DNA from: Alistipes sp. Marseille-P5061
GTDB taxonomy: Bacteria; Bacteroidota; Bacteroidia; Bacteroidales; Rikenellaceae
DNA length: 64,000 bases
Assembly: GCF_900290115.1 (NCBI RefSeq)
Contig: NZ_LT985749.1
Location: 22,230-86,229, forward strand
Direction: 5' to 3'
Shown: positions 45,394 through 55,094 of the stretch, piece by piece
How positions within the stretch are numbered: the first letter of the stretch is position 1
Layout of the letters: each line of letters opens with the position of its first letter
Translations under genes and position numbers: made by a program
Notes under the pieces: generated by a model
Database searches by the model: none
What the model saw: the letters and a program-made list of their open reading frames with translations, nothing else
Told to the model about the DNA's origin: nothing

Positions 45394-46680
45394 TTAGCGT
45401 TTCCGACCCCGGCTCGGCGTTTCGGGCGCCGGTTCCTGCTTTTGGGGCTGTTTCTGCTCCTGCTGTTTCGTCTGAGAAGCCTGCTGCTCCTGGCGGCGCA
45501 GGTTCGTGAAGTCGTAGTCCACGCCGTTGGTCCGGGGATTGAGCCGGATGATGCACGAGAGCGGTTTGCCGTTGCGTCCGAGAATCGGGCGGGCCTTCTC
45601 CTTCGAGCAGTCGAGTCCTTCGGGGCTCTTCACGGCGGCAAGCTGCCGCTCGTCCAACTGTTTCGAAAGCGACTCGGGGATGTAGGGTTTGCTGTAACGG
45701 TAGTCCGTCATCCGGTATTCGCGCGTCAGGGCATCGAAGCCGACCTTCCCCGAATAGGTGATGTCGCCGTTGCGCATCGTGCACCCCTCGACCTGCACAC
45801 GGCTTCCCGAGGCGAGGTTCTCCTGCTGGGCATCGGTCAGCCGCACGCCGTTGAAGAAGCGCAGTTCGGGGACTTCGCGCCGGGGGACCGTCACGAAGCG
45901 GTTGGTAGCCGGGTTCAGCGTCACGTAGCACCACTCCTTTTCGCCCGTATGCGGGTTGGGCATCTCGTAGAGGCGGTCCGGGGTCTTCCCCGACAGCATC
46001 TGCTCCTTGTCGCTGGCCGTGAACATCATCCGGAACTCCTCGCGTTCAAACTCCGGGCGGGCCAGGGCGCTTTCGAGCCCGACCTGCACGTCGCCGTTCC
46101 GGTCGCGGAAGGAACGCAGGGCGAACTCTCCGGCTACGGACAGGTCGCCGACCTTCAGACTGATGTTGTGGAGCTCCGTCGTGGGAAGGCCCAGCTTCAT
46201 CGCCTCCAGCTCCTTCGGCGTAACGATGACGCCCATCTCCTTCAGCTCCTGCAGGTGCAGCTCCTGCGTGTCGAACTTGACCCGTTCGAGCTGGTATGAG
46301 GTGACGCGGTGGTCGTTCAAGGCCTTCAATCCCTCGGGGTCCTTCGGGTTGTCAGCCAGCCGCAGCAGCGACTGCGCCACCTCGCTGGCCTTGTCCGCTG
46401 CGACTTTCAGAAAATGGAACGGCTTGGCATTCTCCTGCGAGAGGAACCCCTTGATGAAGGCGCCCACGGCCGAACTGTTCCGCAGGTCGAAGAAGGCCGG
46501 CTTGTTGGCCGTGAGCGGCGAGGTGGTGATGGCCTTGTACTGCCGGCCCTCCTGCTTGAGCTCCGAGACGGCCTCCACGGCGCCGTTCTGTTCGTTGTAG
46601 AGCAGCAGCGTCTCCTTGTAGGCAGGATTGGCCTGCTCCGGGGCCTGATTGATCGGTTGATTCAGATTCTCTTCGGGCAT
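45394..46680 (-). CDS. DUF3945/DUF4099 mobile-element protein
   Basis: The product has 428 residues. Segments such as ELKEMGVIVTPKELEAMKLG and two repeats ending in ILGRNGKPLSCIIRLNPRT and RLNPRTNGVDYDF-like words match DUF3945, with a DUF4099-like N-terminal half. The end is Gln/Lys-rich and probably disordered (QQEQKQPQKQEP). These proteins occur with DUF1896 and MobC genes on Bacteroidetes conjugative transposons; no biochemical role is known to me. Confidence 0.85.
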   Translation of the reverse strand: MPEENLNQPINQAPEQANPAYKETLLLYNEQNGAVEAVSELKQEGRQYKAITTSPLTANKPAFFDLRNSSAVGAFIKGFLSQENAKPFHFLKVAADKASEVAQSLLRLADNPKDPEGLKALNDHRVTSYQLERVKFDTQELHLQELKEMGVIVTPKELEAMKLGLPTTELHNISLKVGDLSVAGEFALRSFRDRNGDVQVGLESALARPEFEREEFRMMFTASDKEQMLSGKTPDRLYEMPNPHTGEKEWCYVTLNPATNRFVTVPRREVPELRFFNGVRLTDAQQENLASGSRVQVEGCTMRNGDITYSGKVGFDALTREYRMTDYRYSKPYIPESLSKQLDERQLAAVKSPEGLDCSKEKARPILGRNGKPLSCIIRLNPRTNGVDYDFTNLRRQEQQASQTKQQEQKQPQKQEPAPETPSRGRKR

Positions 46681-46809
46681 AATACAATTGTTTTAAGTGA
46701 AACAAAAGGTTGATGCCGCGAATATAAAGAGCTGAATGTCCGTCGCTTCCAATCGTCCTGCGCAGGCCGTATATGGCCGTCAGCCGCGGGTTTTCCGCAC
46801 GGTGGAATC
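46681..46809. other. Spacer between mobC and the DUF3945 gene
   Basis: 129 bp without a gene. The minus strand has TATATTCG near 46722-46729, one mismatch from a -7 element, which may start the DUF3945/DUF1896 transcript. Nothing else stands out. Confidence 0.3.
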
Positions 46810-48819
46810 CTATTTTTTCTTCGGCAGGAGCCCCGCAAGGTCGGGATCGTTCTCGATGCGGCGGATCTCCCGCTCGACAATCTGGACCACCTCCTCCTTG
46901 ATGCGGTAGTAGTTCTCGCGGATGATCTCCTCCATGCGGTCCGTGCCCTCCTCGTCGAGGAACGAGGAGATCTGCGGGATGGGAACGAAGCGCCGCTCCT
47001 CGGCCTGGATTGCCGCACTATCCAGCTCGATGCGGGCATGGAAAATCTTCTGGGGCAGGGGCTGGTCCACGTTGTCGGCCACCGAACCGACGAACATCCC
47101 CTGCGTGAGGTTCGAAATCTTCGACGGCGGGATCAGCGCGTCGAGCTGCGTGTTGGTCGAATGGGTGATGTTCTCGTTCGAGACGGACTGCGACTCGCGC
47201 AGCTGGACAATCTTGCCGAAACGGTCGGAGAGCGTGCGGGCCGTGTCGCCCACCACCTGCCCCGAGAAGATGTTGCCCACGGTGTTAAAGATCACCTTCG
47301 CCTCCTTGTCGCCATAGTCGCGCTCCAACTGCGAGAAGTCCTGAAAGCCCAGACAGACGGCCACACGGTTCGAACGGGCCGTGGCGATGAGGTTGTCCAG
47401 CCCCCGGAAGTAGATCGTCGGGAGCTCGTCGATGATAATCGAGGATTTCAGCCGTCCTTTCTTGTTGATGAGTCGCACGATGCGCGAATTATAGAGTCCC
47501 AGGGCTGCCGAGTAGATGTTCTGCCGGTCGGGATTGTTTCCCACGCAGAGGATTTTGGGCGAGGCCGGGTTGTTGATGTCCAGCGAGAAGTCGTAGCCCG
47601 TCATCACCCAGTAGAGCTGCGGCGAGATCATCCGCGAGAGGGGAATCTTTGCCGAGGCAATCTGTCCCTGTAGCTGATCTTGCGCATTGCCCCGCCAGGC
47701 ATCCATGAAGGGCGAGAGGTAGTTTTCGAGTTCGGGATAGGAGGTCAGCACCGGGAAGATCTTCTCGTAGGGTTGGTTCAGAAACTCCACGGCGTGCGGG
47801 AAGGTGCAGCAGCGGCCTCCGTCGTAGATCTTCAGGTACCAGATGATCGCTGCCAGCAGGATGATCGGCGAATCGACGAAGAAGTCGCCCTGCTTCTGGA
47901 TCCACGTCTTGTTCAGGTTCAGCATGATGGTATAGGCCGACTCGTAGGCGTCCGAAATGTCGGTCATGAACTCCGGGGCGATGGGATTGCAGCGGTTCGA
48001 ACGTCGGGGGTCGTCGAAGTTGATGACGCAGAAGCGCGGCCGCGTCGGGTAGGCATCCAGATGGCGCAACAGGTGGTTGTAGGCCAGCAGCGACAGGTCA
48101 TCGAACTTGAAGTCGTAGATATACATGGCAAAGCCTTTCTCAATCTGCTGGCGGATGTAGCTGTTCACCACGGCATAGGACTTGCCCGAGCCGGGGGTTC
48201 CCAGCACCATCGTCGCCCGGAAGGGGTTGATGACGTTAATCATCCCCGGCCGCCACTCACCCCGGTAGTAGTAGCGGGTCGGAAGGTTGACCGAGTATTC
48301 GTTTTCGAGCAGACGAGCCTCCTGTTCGAAACTCTCGTTGTCGTCGTTGAAGGGGTCACTGGCAAGGGTCGTATGCAGCAGGCGGCGGACCCACACCCCG
48401 GCGGTCAACAGCGCAAGGTAGCCGCCCAGCAGGGTCAGCACATAGCTCCAGAAACGAAACTCCAGCCCAGCGGGAAGGCTCCGCAGCGTGTCGTTGCCGA
48501 AGAGCAGGAAGAAACCAGCCAGCGCCAGGAGGAGGATTTGCCGCTTCGAAGGTTTCCCGTCCCGCACGCTGCGTGTGCCGTAGCATCCCAACACCAGAAA
48601 GAAGAGGGCGCAGAGTTTCGTGATGGATGACCAGGTGAAGAGCCCGGTCGACTGTTGAAGGTTCCAGAAGATTTGGTCCACGACGGGAGTAGTCAGCGCG
48701 TGGCGCGCGAACCAGTCGTAACAGAACCAGTAACTGTTCAGCCCCAGAAACACGATTCCCAGGGCCCGGGCAAACTGGACAATCTTCTCCAATGCCCGCA
48801 AATCATCCTCCTGCTGCAT
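46810..48819 (-). CDS. mobC: MobC-type conjugative coupling protein (VirD4/TraG-like ATPase)
   Basis: The start at 48819 gives 669 residues, close to the CTnDOT MobC length. Three N-terminal membrane helices (about 12-130) are followed by Walker A GTPGSGKSY (about 195-203) and Walker B SIIIDELP. A later segment VIFNTVGNIFSGQV is typical of T4SS coupling ATPases, which bring relaxosome DNA to the mating pore. It should be followed upstream (its 5' side) by a relaxase gene, but only a C-terminal scrap is there. Confidence 0.92.
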   Translation of the reverse strand: MQQEDDLRALEKIVQFARALGIVFLGLNSYWFCYDWFARHALTTPVVDQIFWNLQQSTGLFTWSSITKLCALFFLVLGCYGTRSVRDGKPSKRQILLLALAGFFLLFGNDTLRSLPAGLEFRFWSYVLTLLGGYLALLTAGVWVRRLLHTTLASDPFNDDNESFEQEARLLENEYSVNLPTRYYYRGEWRPGMINVINPFRATMVLGTPGSGKSYAVVNSYIRQQIEKGFAMYIYDFKFDDLSLLAYNHLLRHLDAYPTRPRFCVINFDDPRRSNRCNPIAPEFMTDISDAYESAYTIMLNLNKTWIQKQGDFFVDSPIILLAAIIWYLKIYDGGRCCTFPHAVEFLNQPYEKIFPVLTSYPELENYLSPFMDAWRGNAQDQLQGQIASAKIPLSRMISPQLYWVMTGYDFSLDINNPASPKILCVGNNPDRQNIYSAALGLYNSRIVRLINKKGRLKSSIIIDELPTIYFRGLDNLIATARSNRVAVCLGFQDFSQLERDYGDKEAKVIFNTVGNIFSGQVVGDTARTLSDRFGKIVQLRESQSVSNENITHSTNTQLDALIPPSKISNLTQGMFVGSVADNVDQPLPQKIFHARIELDSAAIQAEERRFVPIPQISSFLDEEGTDRMEEIIRENYYRIKEEVVQIVEREIRRIENDPDLAGLLPKKK

Positions 48820-49320
48820 ACTTGTCGGTTTAAGGGCAGCAAGATAGCAGAGGAATGAGACGACCTGTTCCAGCCGACCTCCCCAGGCCGCGGATGGCCG
48901 GCAGGGAGGGTACTCACTACCCCACTCCTGCAAAAATCCCGAACAGTCGAAAGACCATCCGGGAAGAAAGGGTTTACTTCTGACTTAACTCGACCAGCGT
49001 ACCCCGCAGCGTATCGAGGAAGTGGGTCAGGCGGTTCTTGCGGTTCAGGACTGCGCAGCGGCAGTTGTATGGCTCCCAAGATATTTCAGTCGGAGGGGAT
49101 AGGCTACCCACCGCTTGAAGTAGGCCCTATAGAGAAAGAGTGGAACAACAGAGGTTTTGTCAAGACGCCTAACTGCTGAATATTTCCAGCAGTTGAACCA
49201 AAGTTTCACAAATGCATCAACAGCGGCAACAAGTCCGGCATCGAATGTTCCGTTTACATCGATATCCCTTGAGACCAATCAATGAATTGACAAGAATTTG
49301 ACCACTCTTCCCCGAGGTAG
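48820..49320. other. Junction spacer between mobC and the peptide-export locus
   Basis: It holds a relaxase-like scrap (48974-49048) and a 24-bp inverted repeat (49171-49194, arms AACTGCTG/CAGCAGTT with an 8-nt AT spacer). A 77-residue frame on the minus strand (49045-49278) has only a TTG start and no family resemblance, so I do not call it. The palindrome may be a recombination or regulatory site. Confidence 0.5.
48974..49048 (-). pseudogene. Truncated 3' end of a mobilisation gene (probable relaxase)
   Basis: The minus strand encodes 24 residues, LNRKNRLTHFLDTLRGTLVE in its first twenty, then a TAA stop. It lies just upstream of mobC, where mobB/relaxase genes end in related elements, and its basic/amphipathic character fits such a C-terminus. 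The rest of the gene is absent; the sequence changes near 49049. The identification rests mainly on position. Confidence 0.45.
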
Positions 49321-50670
49321 TCACGGCGCGGCGTAGTATTCGAGAATCCGGCATTTGAACAGATATTCATATTTCGCCTGCAACTGTTGTGAACGGGCTT
49401 TGACCCGAGTGGTTACAGCCGCGTTGTAATCCGTTACGGTCGCAGCACCGAGGTCGTATTTCCGACCCACCTGCCGGACCGCCTCCTCGGCCGAGGCAAC
49501 ATACTCCTGCGCCCCGAGGTATCGCGCCCAGGCCGTACGGGCATCTATGAGCGCCTGCGTCACCTCTTTCTCTACCTGTTTCTCGGCCGTTCGCAGCGCA
49601 TACTCCGCACGCTGCAGGGCCAGTTTCTGACGCTGCACGTTCTTCCGCGTCGTGAACTTCCCGAAAATCGGAATACTGAGCGACAGCGACACATAGCTGC
49701 TCGCATTGTCCCGGTACTGTTCGAAGAAGGGATACGCCTCGTAGCGATAGGTCCCGTCGGCCTGCTGAAACATCTTCTGCCGCGCATCCGAGTAGCTCGA
49801 GCCGTAACCCGCCGCGAGCGAAAGGGTCGGCCAGTAGGCGGTACGTGCAAGCTGCAAATCGCGCCGGGCCAACTCAATTCCCACCCGTGCCGACTCCACT
49901 TCGGGTAGCTGCTGCGCGGCATCGAGGACGGAGTCATCCTCCGCAAGACCTCCGTGAACCAGCCGGGCGGTATCGGGAGCCACGGTCCGGAAGGAGGCGT
50001 AGTCTTCAATTTCAAGCAGTTGGCAAAGCTCCAGCCGGGCAATCTCGTAAGTGTTCCGGGCCGTCAGCACGTCGTTTCGGGCATCCGAAAGCTGGGAACG
50101 AATCTGCAGCAGGTCGGCCATCGTCACCTTGCGGGCCTCAACCATCCGCTCCGTCTTTCCGGCCTGGACCTCCAGCTCGGAGACGACCTGCTCGGCATCG
50201 CGGATTGTCTCCTCGGCGCACAGCACCTCCAGGTAGCGGGCCGTGACGTTCAGCCGCACACTGCGGCGCATCGTCTCCACGGCAAGCAGCGACGAACGCA
50301 GGTCAAGTTTCGCCCGCCGAAGGTTGTAGTGGTTGCGCAGTCCGCTGAAAAGCGGCAGGCTCACCCCGACCGAAGCGTTGTTGCCCGATACAATCTGGTT
50401 CTCCACGAAGTCGTAGGTCGTGGGGTCCAACACACGTCCCGTCGAAAGCGTGTAGCCCGCCGAAGCCGAAAGTTCGGGAGCGTAGCCCCACCTCGACTCT
50501 GAGAGCGATAGGCGTTTCTCCGCGGCCGCGAGCTCCTGCGTCTTGATTTCGATATTCTGCATGTAAGCATGTGCGATGCACTCTTCCAGTGTCCAGCGCC
50601 GCTCCTGAGCATAGCCGGAGGTGCCGAAGAACAGCAGTACGCCGATTGATAGGATGAGTATTCGTTTCAT
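49321..50670 (-). CDS. TolC-family outer-membrane protein of the peptide exporter
   Basis: The start at 50670 gives 449 residues; an upstream alternative would add 17 polar residues. The signal peptide covers about 1-21. Long amphipathic helices with TolC repeats (TLEECIAHAYMQNIEIKTQ near the start; ARSQQLQAKYEYLFKCRILEYY near the end, shown partially) define the family. It is the last gene of a run HlyD-TolC behind the radical SAM gene, so it is the outer-membrane exit of the PCAT/HlyD/TolC type I system. Confidence 0.9.
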   Translation of the reverse strand: MKRILILSIGVLLFFGTSGYAQERRWTLEECIAHAYMQNIEIKTQELAAAEKRLSLSESRWGYAPELSASAGYTLSTGRVLDPTTYDFVENQIVSGNNASVGVSLPLFSGLRNHYNLRRAKLDLRSSLLAVETMRRSVRLNVTARYLEVLCAEETIRDAEQVVSELEVQAGKTERMVEARKVTMADLLQIRSQLSDARNDVLTARNTYEIARLELCQLLEIEDYASFRTVAPDTARLVHGGLAEDDSVLDAAQQLPEVESARVGIELARRDLQLARTAYWPTLSLAAGYGSSYSDARQKMFQQADGTYRYEAYPFFEQYRDNASSYVSLSLSIPIFGKFTTRKNVQRQKLALQRAEYALRTAEKQVEKEVTQALIDARTAWARYLGAQEYVASAEEAVRQVGRKYDLGAATVTDYNAAVTTRVKARSQQLQAKYEYLFKCRILEYYAAP

Positions 50671-50674
50671 GCGG

Positions 50675-51988
50675 CTATCGGTTTTTGAAGAGAGAGACGA
50701 CGGGTTGGATGAATTGTTCAATCAGGCGCATCTCCTCCGTAATAATCTCGCCCGTACCGTCCATCTGCTGGATGAGCGGCAACTCACGGCGGTAGGTAGT
50801 CCGCAGGTCGGCGGGGAACTCCACCTCGACGGTATAGACGATACTCGTGCCGCCCTGGGTTTGCTGTTGCTCGGGAACCGCTGAAATCGAATGGACTGCG
50901 CCGTACAGTACGCCGAACTCCATATAGGGGAATCCATTGAGCTTGACGAGAACCTGCTGCCCGGTGTGGACCTTTCCGAAGCTGGCCGAGGCAACCTGCA
51001 TGCGTCCAATGACGGCCAGCTCCCCGTCGGGAACCACCGATGCAATCACCTCGCCCGTCGAGACGTGCTGGTTGCGGCTCCAATAGCGCTGCAGCGAGAC
51101 ATGCCCCTCGGCCGGCGACGTGATGACATACTGTTCGCGCCATTGGGCAATCTGCGCCAGCAGCTGCTGACGCGACTGCTCCAGCGCCCGCTCGTATTCC
51201 GCCCGTTCGTTCGCCGCGTCGAGCGTCAGCTCCACAAGCTGCTGCCGCGTCTGGAGAATCGTCAGCTCGGTGGAGGTCAGCGTGGCATCGAACCCCGCCT
51301 GCGAATTGCGTTTCGAGAGGTAATTTTGTGCCGTGTTTTCGTAGTCCGCCTCGGAAATCACTGCCTCGCGAAGCAGCAGTGAATCGCGTTCCAGCGTGCG
51401 GCGTCCGTAGTTCAGATCGGCGGCAAGCAGCGCACGCTGCGTCAGCAGCCGGTCGTAGTACTCCTCATTTTTGGCAATCTGCGCCTCGAGCAGCCGGCGC
51501 TTGTGCCCCGAATAGTCGATATCGAGGTAGTGACGGTAGTCGCGGCACTGTCGCAGAAAGTCGGCCCACGTGGATTGGAGTTCCCCAAGCGCATAGCTCC
51601 CGTCGAGCCACGGCGAGCGTACCAGAAGCGGATACGACAGGGTGTCGGCCCCGCGGAGTGAATGCTCCAGGGTGGCGACATCACCGTAGCGGGCGGCCGT
51701 CGTGAAGAGGGCAATCACTTCGCCCGCATGCACCGCATCGCCGTTCGAGACGCAGACCGTATCGAGCAGTCCGTCATAGCGGGCCGCAAGGTCTGAGGGC
51801 GGATTGATCGTCGTGATTGAAATCGGGGCCGTGACCGTCTGCGGGTATTTGATGAAATAACAGCCCAATACGATTCCTGCAAGAATGCAGAAAACAACCG
51901 TCACCCCCCACCGCACAACCCAAGACGGAGCCCGGCCCAGAATCGACTGTGCCTCCTCGCTGTGCGAAATATGTTCTATTAGAGGCAT
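50675..51988 (-). CDS. HlyD-family adaptor of the peptide exporter
   Basis: The product has 437 residues. One N-terminal membrane helix (about 26-48) is followed by a biotinyl-lipoyl-like segment (about 70-90, NGDAVHAGEVIALF), coiled-coil hairpins (about 150-290) and a second lipoyl/barrel part (SPAEGHVSLQRYW). This is the type I secretion adaptor fold. It links the C39-ABC exporter encoded upstream with TolC, whose gene starts 4 bp downstream. Confidence 0.91.
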   Translation of the reverse strand: MPLIEHISHSEEAQSILGRAPSWVVRWGVTVVFCILAGIVLGCYFIKYPQTVTAPISITTINPPSDLAARYDGLLDTVCVSNGDAVHAGEVIALFTTAARYGDVATLEHSLRGADTLSYPLLVRSPWLDGSYALGELQSTWADFLRQCRDYRHYLDIDYSGHKRRLLEAQIAKNEEYYDRLLTQRALLAADLNYGRRTLERDSLLLREAVISEADYENTAQNYLSKRNSQAGFDATLTSTELTILQTRQQLVELTLDAANERAEYERALEQSRQQLLAQIAQWREQYVITSPAEGHVSLQRYWSRNQHVSTGEVIASVVPDGELAVIGRMQVASASFGKVHTGQQVLVKLNGFPYMEFGVLYGAVHSISAVPEQQQTQGGTSIVYTVEVEFPADLRTTYRRELPLIQQMDGTGEIITEEMRLIEQFIQPVVSLFKNR

Positions 51989-51998
51989 AATCTATTTT

Positions 51999-53342
51999 TT
52001 ATGAGTGATTATCAAAACCAGCCTTGGTGAGACGTAAATGTATCTTCAGAAAATCTGCCATGTGCCCTTTAAAATGAGTACAAGTACAATTTTTTCGACA
52101 TTCAAAAACATTTTGAATCCGCTGTATTGGACAACCACCATTGCAAATCGGGAGGTATGCACATTGTGAGCATTTAGGGTCCTCAAGAGGGTCTGCACCA
52201 AATAAATGTCGATTAAGAATCACTTCATTAAATTCTTCAAATAATCCATTCTGATATAAACGAGCAAAAGCATGCTTTCGATTTCCGATAACTTCCCAAC
52301 ATTTATATGCATATCCTTGCGGGTCAAAAGCAATAGACATGATATTACGAATTGCGCATTCATTAAAGAATCGAGATGGATATTGAGTGTATTGAGTTGC
52401 TATACCATCCTTATTATACAAGTCTAATGCAAACATAGCATCTTCATCGTGAGTGAAGATATATTCAATCTCATCATCTGATAAATTACAGTCACCTCGG
52501 TCCATAACAAAAGCTGGACATATTCCAATTTTATGAAGGTGTGATGAGAATCTGGATGACAAATATTTATATAAATAAACAAACTCATGGGCATTTCGCT
52601 TGGTTAAATTGACACGGAAAATCAAATGTATGTCGGTATTTTTCAACAACAAGTCAACATTATCCATAACCTTTCCAAATACATCGTCACAATTATGTGT
52701 TGTTTTGATTCGGTTATGAGTATCTTTCAAGCCATCCAAAGTGATTTGCATCGATTCTATCCCTATTTTTTTTAATATCTCTATAGCTTGGGGGGTAATA
52801 TGAAATCCTGTGGTAATAATATCGGAGTGTTTCGGTTTTTGGTATGAGGTAGAAATCTTATCATACAACATTTCCATTTGTGGCAATGCCATTAACGGTT
52901 CTCCTCCAAACCAGGTAATTCGTAATTGCGGCTTCGAATCTAGGTTTTTCAAATACAAAACTATGGAGTCCATTATTGCCTCAGACATATAATCTGGAGC
53001 TTTAAATTTTTCAAAACAATAATGACAATTGAAGCAACAATCCATTGTGGGAGCTACAGTCATATGTATATGATATTTATCAGCTCTTTGCTTAAGAACT
53101 ATGGATTTATACAACAGAAAATCATCTTGTTCATTATTTGTTATGAATTTTTTTTGACACAACGTATTATATAAATCGGAGTCCAACATTTGTTCTGACA
53201 CCTCTGATTTGTTCTGTCGAGCCTTGAGTAAGATATTATAGGTATCGTTATCTATTTCAATCAATGCGTTTGACAGCGTATTATAAATGTAAAATTCATA
53301 ATTTTCGGTACTAAAAAGAAAAGAATAGTTTGAGACTTTCAT
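51999..53342 (-). CDS. Radical SAM/SPASM peptide maturase
   Basis: The product has 447 residues. The radical SAM motif is C102-x3-C106-x2-C109 (in MDCCFNCHYCF); the GGEP motif follows at about 145. The C-terminal SPASM region has a Cys-rich array (CSQCAYLPICNGGCP, then CRKNCTCTH), which holds extra Fe-S clusters. This is the architecture of maturases that put thioether or other C-X bonds into ribosomal peptides. Its stop-start overlap with the metallopeptidase gene, and the precursor gene upstream, make it the modifying enzyme for precursor A. It is rich in AT compared with the exporter genes, so it was likely acquired with that precursor. Confidence 0.9.
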   Translation of the reverse strand: MKVSNYSFLFSTENYEFYIYNTLSNALIEIDNDTYNILLKARQNKSEVSEQMLDSDLYNTLCQKKFITNNEQDDFLLYKSIVLKQRADKYHIHMTVAPTMDCCFNCHYCFEKFKAPDYMSEAIMDSIVLYLKNLDSKPQLRITWFGGEPLMALPQMEMLYDKISTSYQKPKHSDIITTGFHITPQAIEILKKIGIESMQITLDGLKDTHNRIKTTHNCDDVFGKVMDNVDLLLKNTDIHLIFRVNLTKRNAHEFVYLYKYLSSRFSSHLHKIGICPAFVMDRGDCNLSDDEIEYIFTHDEDAMFALDLYNKDGIATQYTQYPSRFFNECAIRNIMSIAFDPQGYAYKCWEVIGNRKHAFARLYQNGLFEEFNEVILNRHLFGADPLEDPKCSQCAYLPICNGGCPIQRIQNVFECRKNCTCTHFKGHMADFLKIHLRLTKAGFDNHS

Positions 53343-54757
53343 AGCTTTCTCGTTTTTATTTTGTAGATAAAATCTTCTGCCAAAGTATAATAATACACGG
53401 ATTGGAACGAGTCTTTTTTCAGAAGGATTCCGTACTCTGTACCAAAATTGAGTTTTGAACTGTCAATTTCTAGCACAAACGTATACGCATCTTGCCATAA
53501 GGCATTCTTGACAACAGGATACAAATTGTTTACATATGCATCTTGCAAACATGCATATCCATAGGCATTTGTTCGCATAGGAACAGAAAAGCTGAAAATG
53601 ATGCAATTTATACCTGCCACATCATTCAAACTGTTCAACGCAGGAAAAACATCTACAATATAAGGATGCTTGTAAGCTATTTCATTTTGAATTTGTGCAA
53701 TATGGTCTGCTGTATAATTTATGAAACCGGCAAATTGAGTCAGTAATACGTCTTGTGCTACACAATCGCTTTTATTCGCAATAAAATGCTCCAAAAAACT
53801 TAGCGAACGATTCATATATATAAATCCATTCCCTTCAAGAATTCGCAGTAGGAAATTGACCGAATCCTGATTTAAAACCGACTTGAGAGATTGTATCGTA
53901 AATAGGTTATTCAGCCATTCCGTAAACATCATTTCCGGAGAATAATAACCTGCCGCATTGATGGCTTCCTGCGTATTCGAATAGATACGCGCGACTGCAG
54001 ATTGAATCATGGGATATAGAACATCAGCAATAGAATTCGTATAGGGATGCATCAATTCATGTACGGTTGCAAAGAGCTCCATCTCATCGTATACGGGTAA
54101 TCCGAACTCATCAAATCGAGAATTACCAATTATGACAAACGCCTGATATTTTTTATCAGGAAGATTCGGTATTGCATAATTAAATGGGCCATTACTTGGG
54201 GAAACTGCAATTATGCTTTCTCGAAACTGGGGTTCAAAAAAAGACGGGAGCCAACTCGTCCCTAGTTGTGCCAAGAGTGCATTAAATCTGCATTGAATAT
54301 TATGATAAAACGAGGAATGATTCAAAAAGAATCTCTTGAATCCAGACACTCTATAAAAATCATTGAGCAATGCGACGAAACGACTGCATACTGATTGTAG
54401 TCCTTTCTCCACCAACTCAGCCTGAAGCGTATTTAAATCAACCGTTTCCCGAAATCCGACAGTTCCATCAGATATATCCAAGCAGGCTGTAATTTTAGGG
54501 AGCATTTCATATGCCTTTTGATTCGTCTCTTTTAGTTTCTGCACAAACTGAACGATTTCATGCGATTTATCTTTTCCCATATACATATCTATATCCTTTA
54601 TGTATTGCGAGTTGGTGACATTGCTATATTCTGGGATATCGGCTAAACGAAACACGATATTAGTCATTTCAACACACTCATGGACTTGCCCAATAGATTG
54701 AGCCAAAGAACTATAGTGCGAGAGAAACAATATAATAAAAAAGATAAAATGTCGCAT
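53339..54757 (-). CDS. DUF4932-type secreted metallopeptidase
   Basis: The product has 472 residues with a signal peptide (about 1-20). The HExxH zinc motif is H233-E-L-M-H237 (TVHELMHPY), and a downstream Glu in FTEWLNNL is a candidate third ligand. The overall pattern fits DUF4932 of Bacteroidetes, mostly periplasmic and uncharacterised. It overlaps the radical SAM gene (ATGA) and follows precursor A across a hairpin, so it may trim the exported peptide or protect the producer. AT-rich like its partners. Confidence 0.75.
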   Translation of the reverse strand: MRHFIFFIILFLSHYSSLAQSIGQVHECVEMTNIVFRLADIPEYSNVTNSQYIKDIDMYMGKDKSHEIVQFVQKLKETNQKAYEMLPKITACLDISDGTVGFRETVDLNTLQAELVEKGLQSVCSRFVALLNDFYRVSGFKRFFLNHSSFYHNIQCRFNALLAQLGTSWLPSFFEPQFRESIIAVSPSNGPFNYAIPNLPDKKYQAFVIIGNSRFDEFGLPVYDEMELFATVHELMHPYTNSIADVLYPMIQSAVARIYSNTQEAINAAGYYSPEMMFTEWLNNLFTIQSLKSVLNQDSVNFLLRILEGNGFIYMNRSLSFLEHFIANKSDCVAQDVLLTQFAGFINYTADHIAQIQNEIAYKHPYIVDVFPALNSLNDVAGINCIIFSFSVPMRTNAYGYACLQDAYVNNLYPVVKNALWQDAYTFVLEIDSSKLNFGTEYGILLKKDSFQSVYYYTLAEDFIYKIKTRKL

Positions 54758-54772
54758 ATGTTGAAGATTATT

Positions 54773-54802
54773 GATATAGGGCGAAATAATCCACCCTATA
54801 TC
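54773..54802 (-). promoter_or_regulatory. Hairpin between precursor A and its processing genes
   Basis: A 9-bp perfect stem GATATAGGG/CCCTATATC with a 12-nt loop lies between the precursor stop (54813) and the metallopeptidase start (54757). No long T-run follows, so it may partly terminate or stabilise the precursor mRNA. Confidence 0.75.
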
Positions 54803-54812
54803 GAATTTTAAA

Positions 54813-55073
54813 TCATTGATTCAATTTAGATTGATCGATAGTAACTCGCTGCGTTCCTTTGCAGGTCTCCAATGCGGTTGCTCCACACATACTGAATTGG
54901 CTGTCAGTACAAATCATATACCACGCACAAGGCGTACAAGTAAGAAACTTAACGCTGGAACAGCTCGCTAATTGAGTGGTATCAGAGCATGCTCCTCCAC
55001 AAGTCTTACTCATTTCTTTATAAGTGAGGTTACGTCCTTCTTCAACAACTCGAAACTTTTTCATGATTGACAT
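54813..55073 (-). CDS. Cysteine-rich precursor peptide A
   Basis: The product has 86 residues. Residues 1-27 look like a leader ending in a Gly-Gly (LTYKEMSKTCGG, G26-G27), the type cut by C39 peptidases. The core, residues 28-86, has Cys at 29, 38, 46, 49, 55, 63 and 71, spaced 9, 8, 3, 6, 8 and 8, with a CxxC. This is a plausible substrate for the radical SAM/SPASM enzyme encoded two genes downstream (sactipeptide-, ranthipeptide- or otherwise-type crosslinks). An internal ATG at codon 4 is an alternative start. Exact class unknown. Confidence 0.83.
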   Translation of the reverse strand: MSIMKKFRVVEEGRNLTYKEMSKTCGGACSDTTQLASCSSVKFLTCTPCAWYMICTDSQFSMCGATALETCKGTQRVTIDQSKLNQ

Positions 55074-55094
55074 TTTTTAATCGATTTAATAATT

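Noticed and set aside
45394..46680. DUF3945 protein as part of the fimbrial operon
   Set aside because: Its family and its neighbours DUF1896 and MobC belong to mobile-element backbones. The fimbrial genes appear to be inserted cargo.
49045..49278. A 77-residue minus-strand frame next to the relaxase scrap
   Set aside because: It starts at TTG, matches no family I recognise, and runs across the suspected junction.
53339..54757. Metallopeptidase as the leader peptidase for precursors
   Set aside because: It has a signal peptide and so acts outside the cytoplasm, whereas leader removal is expected from the C39 domain of the exporter. A later trimming or immunity role remains possible.
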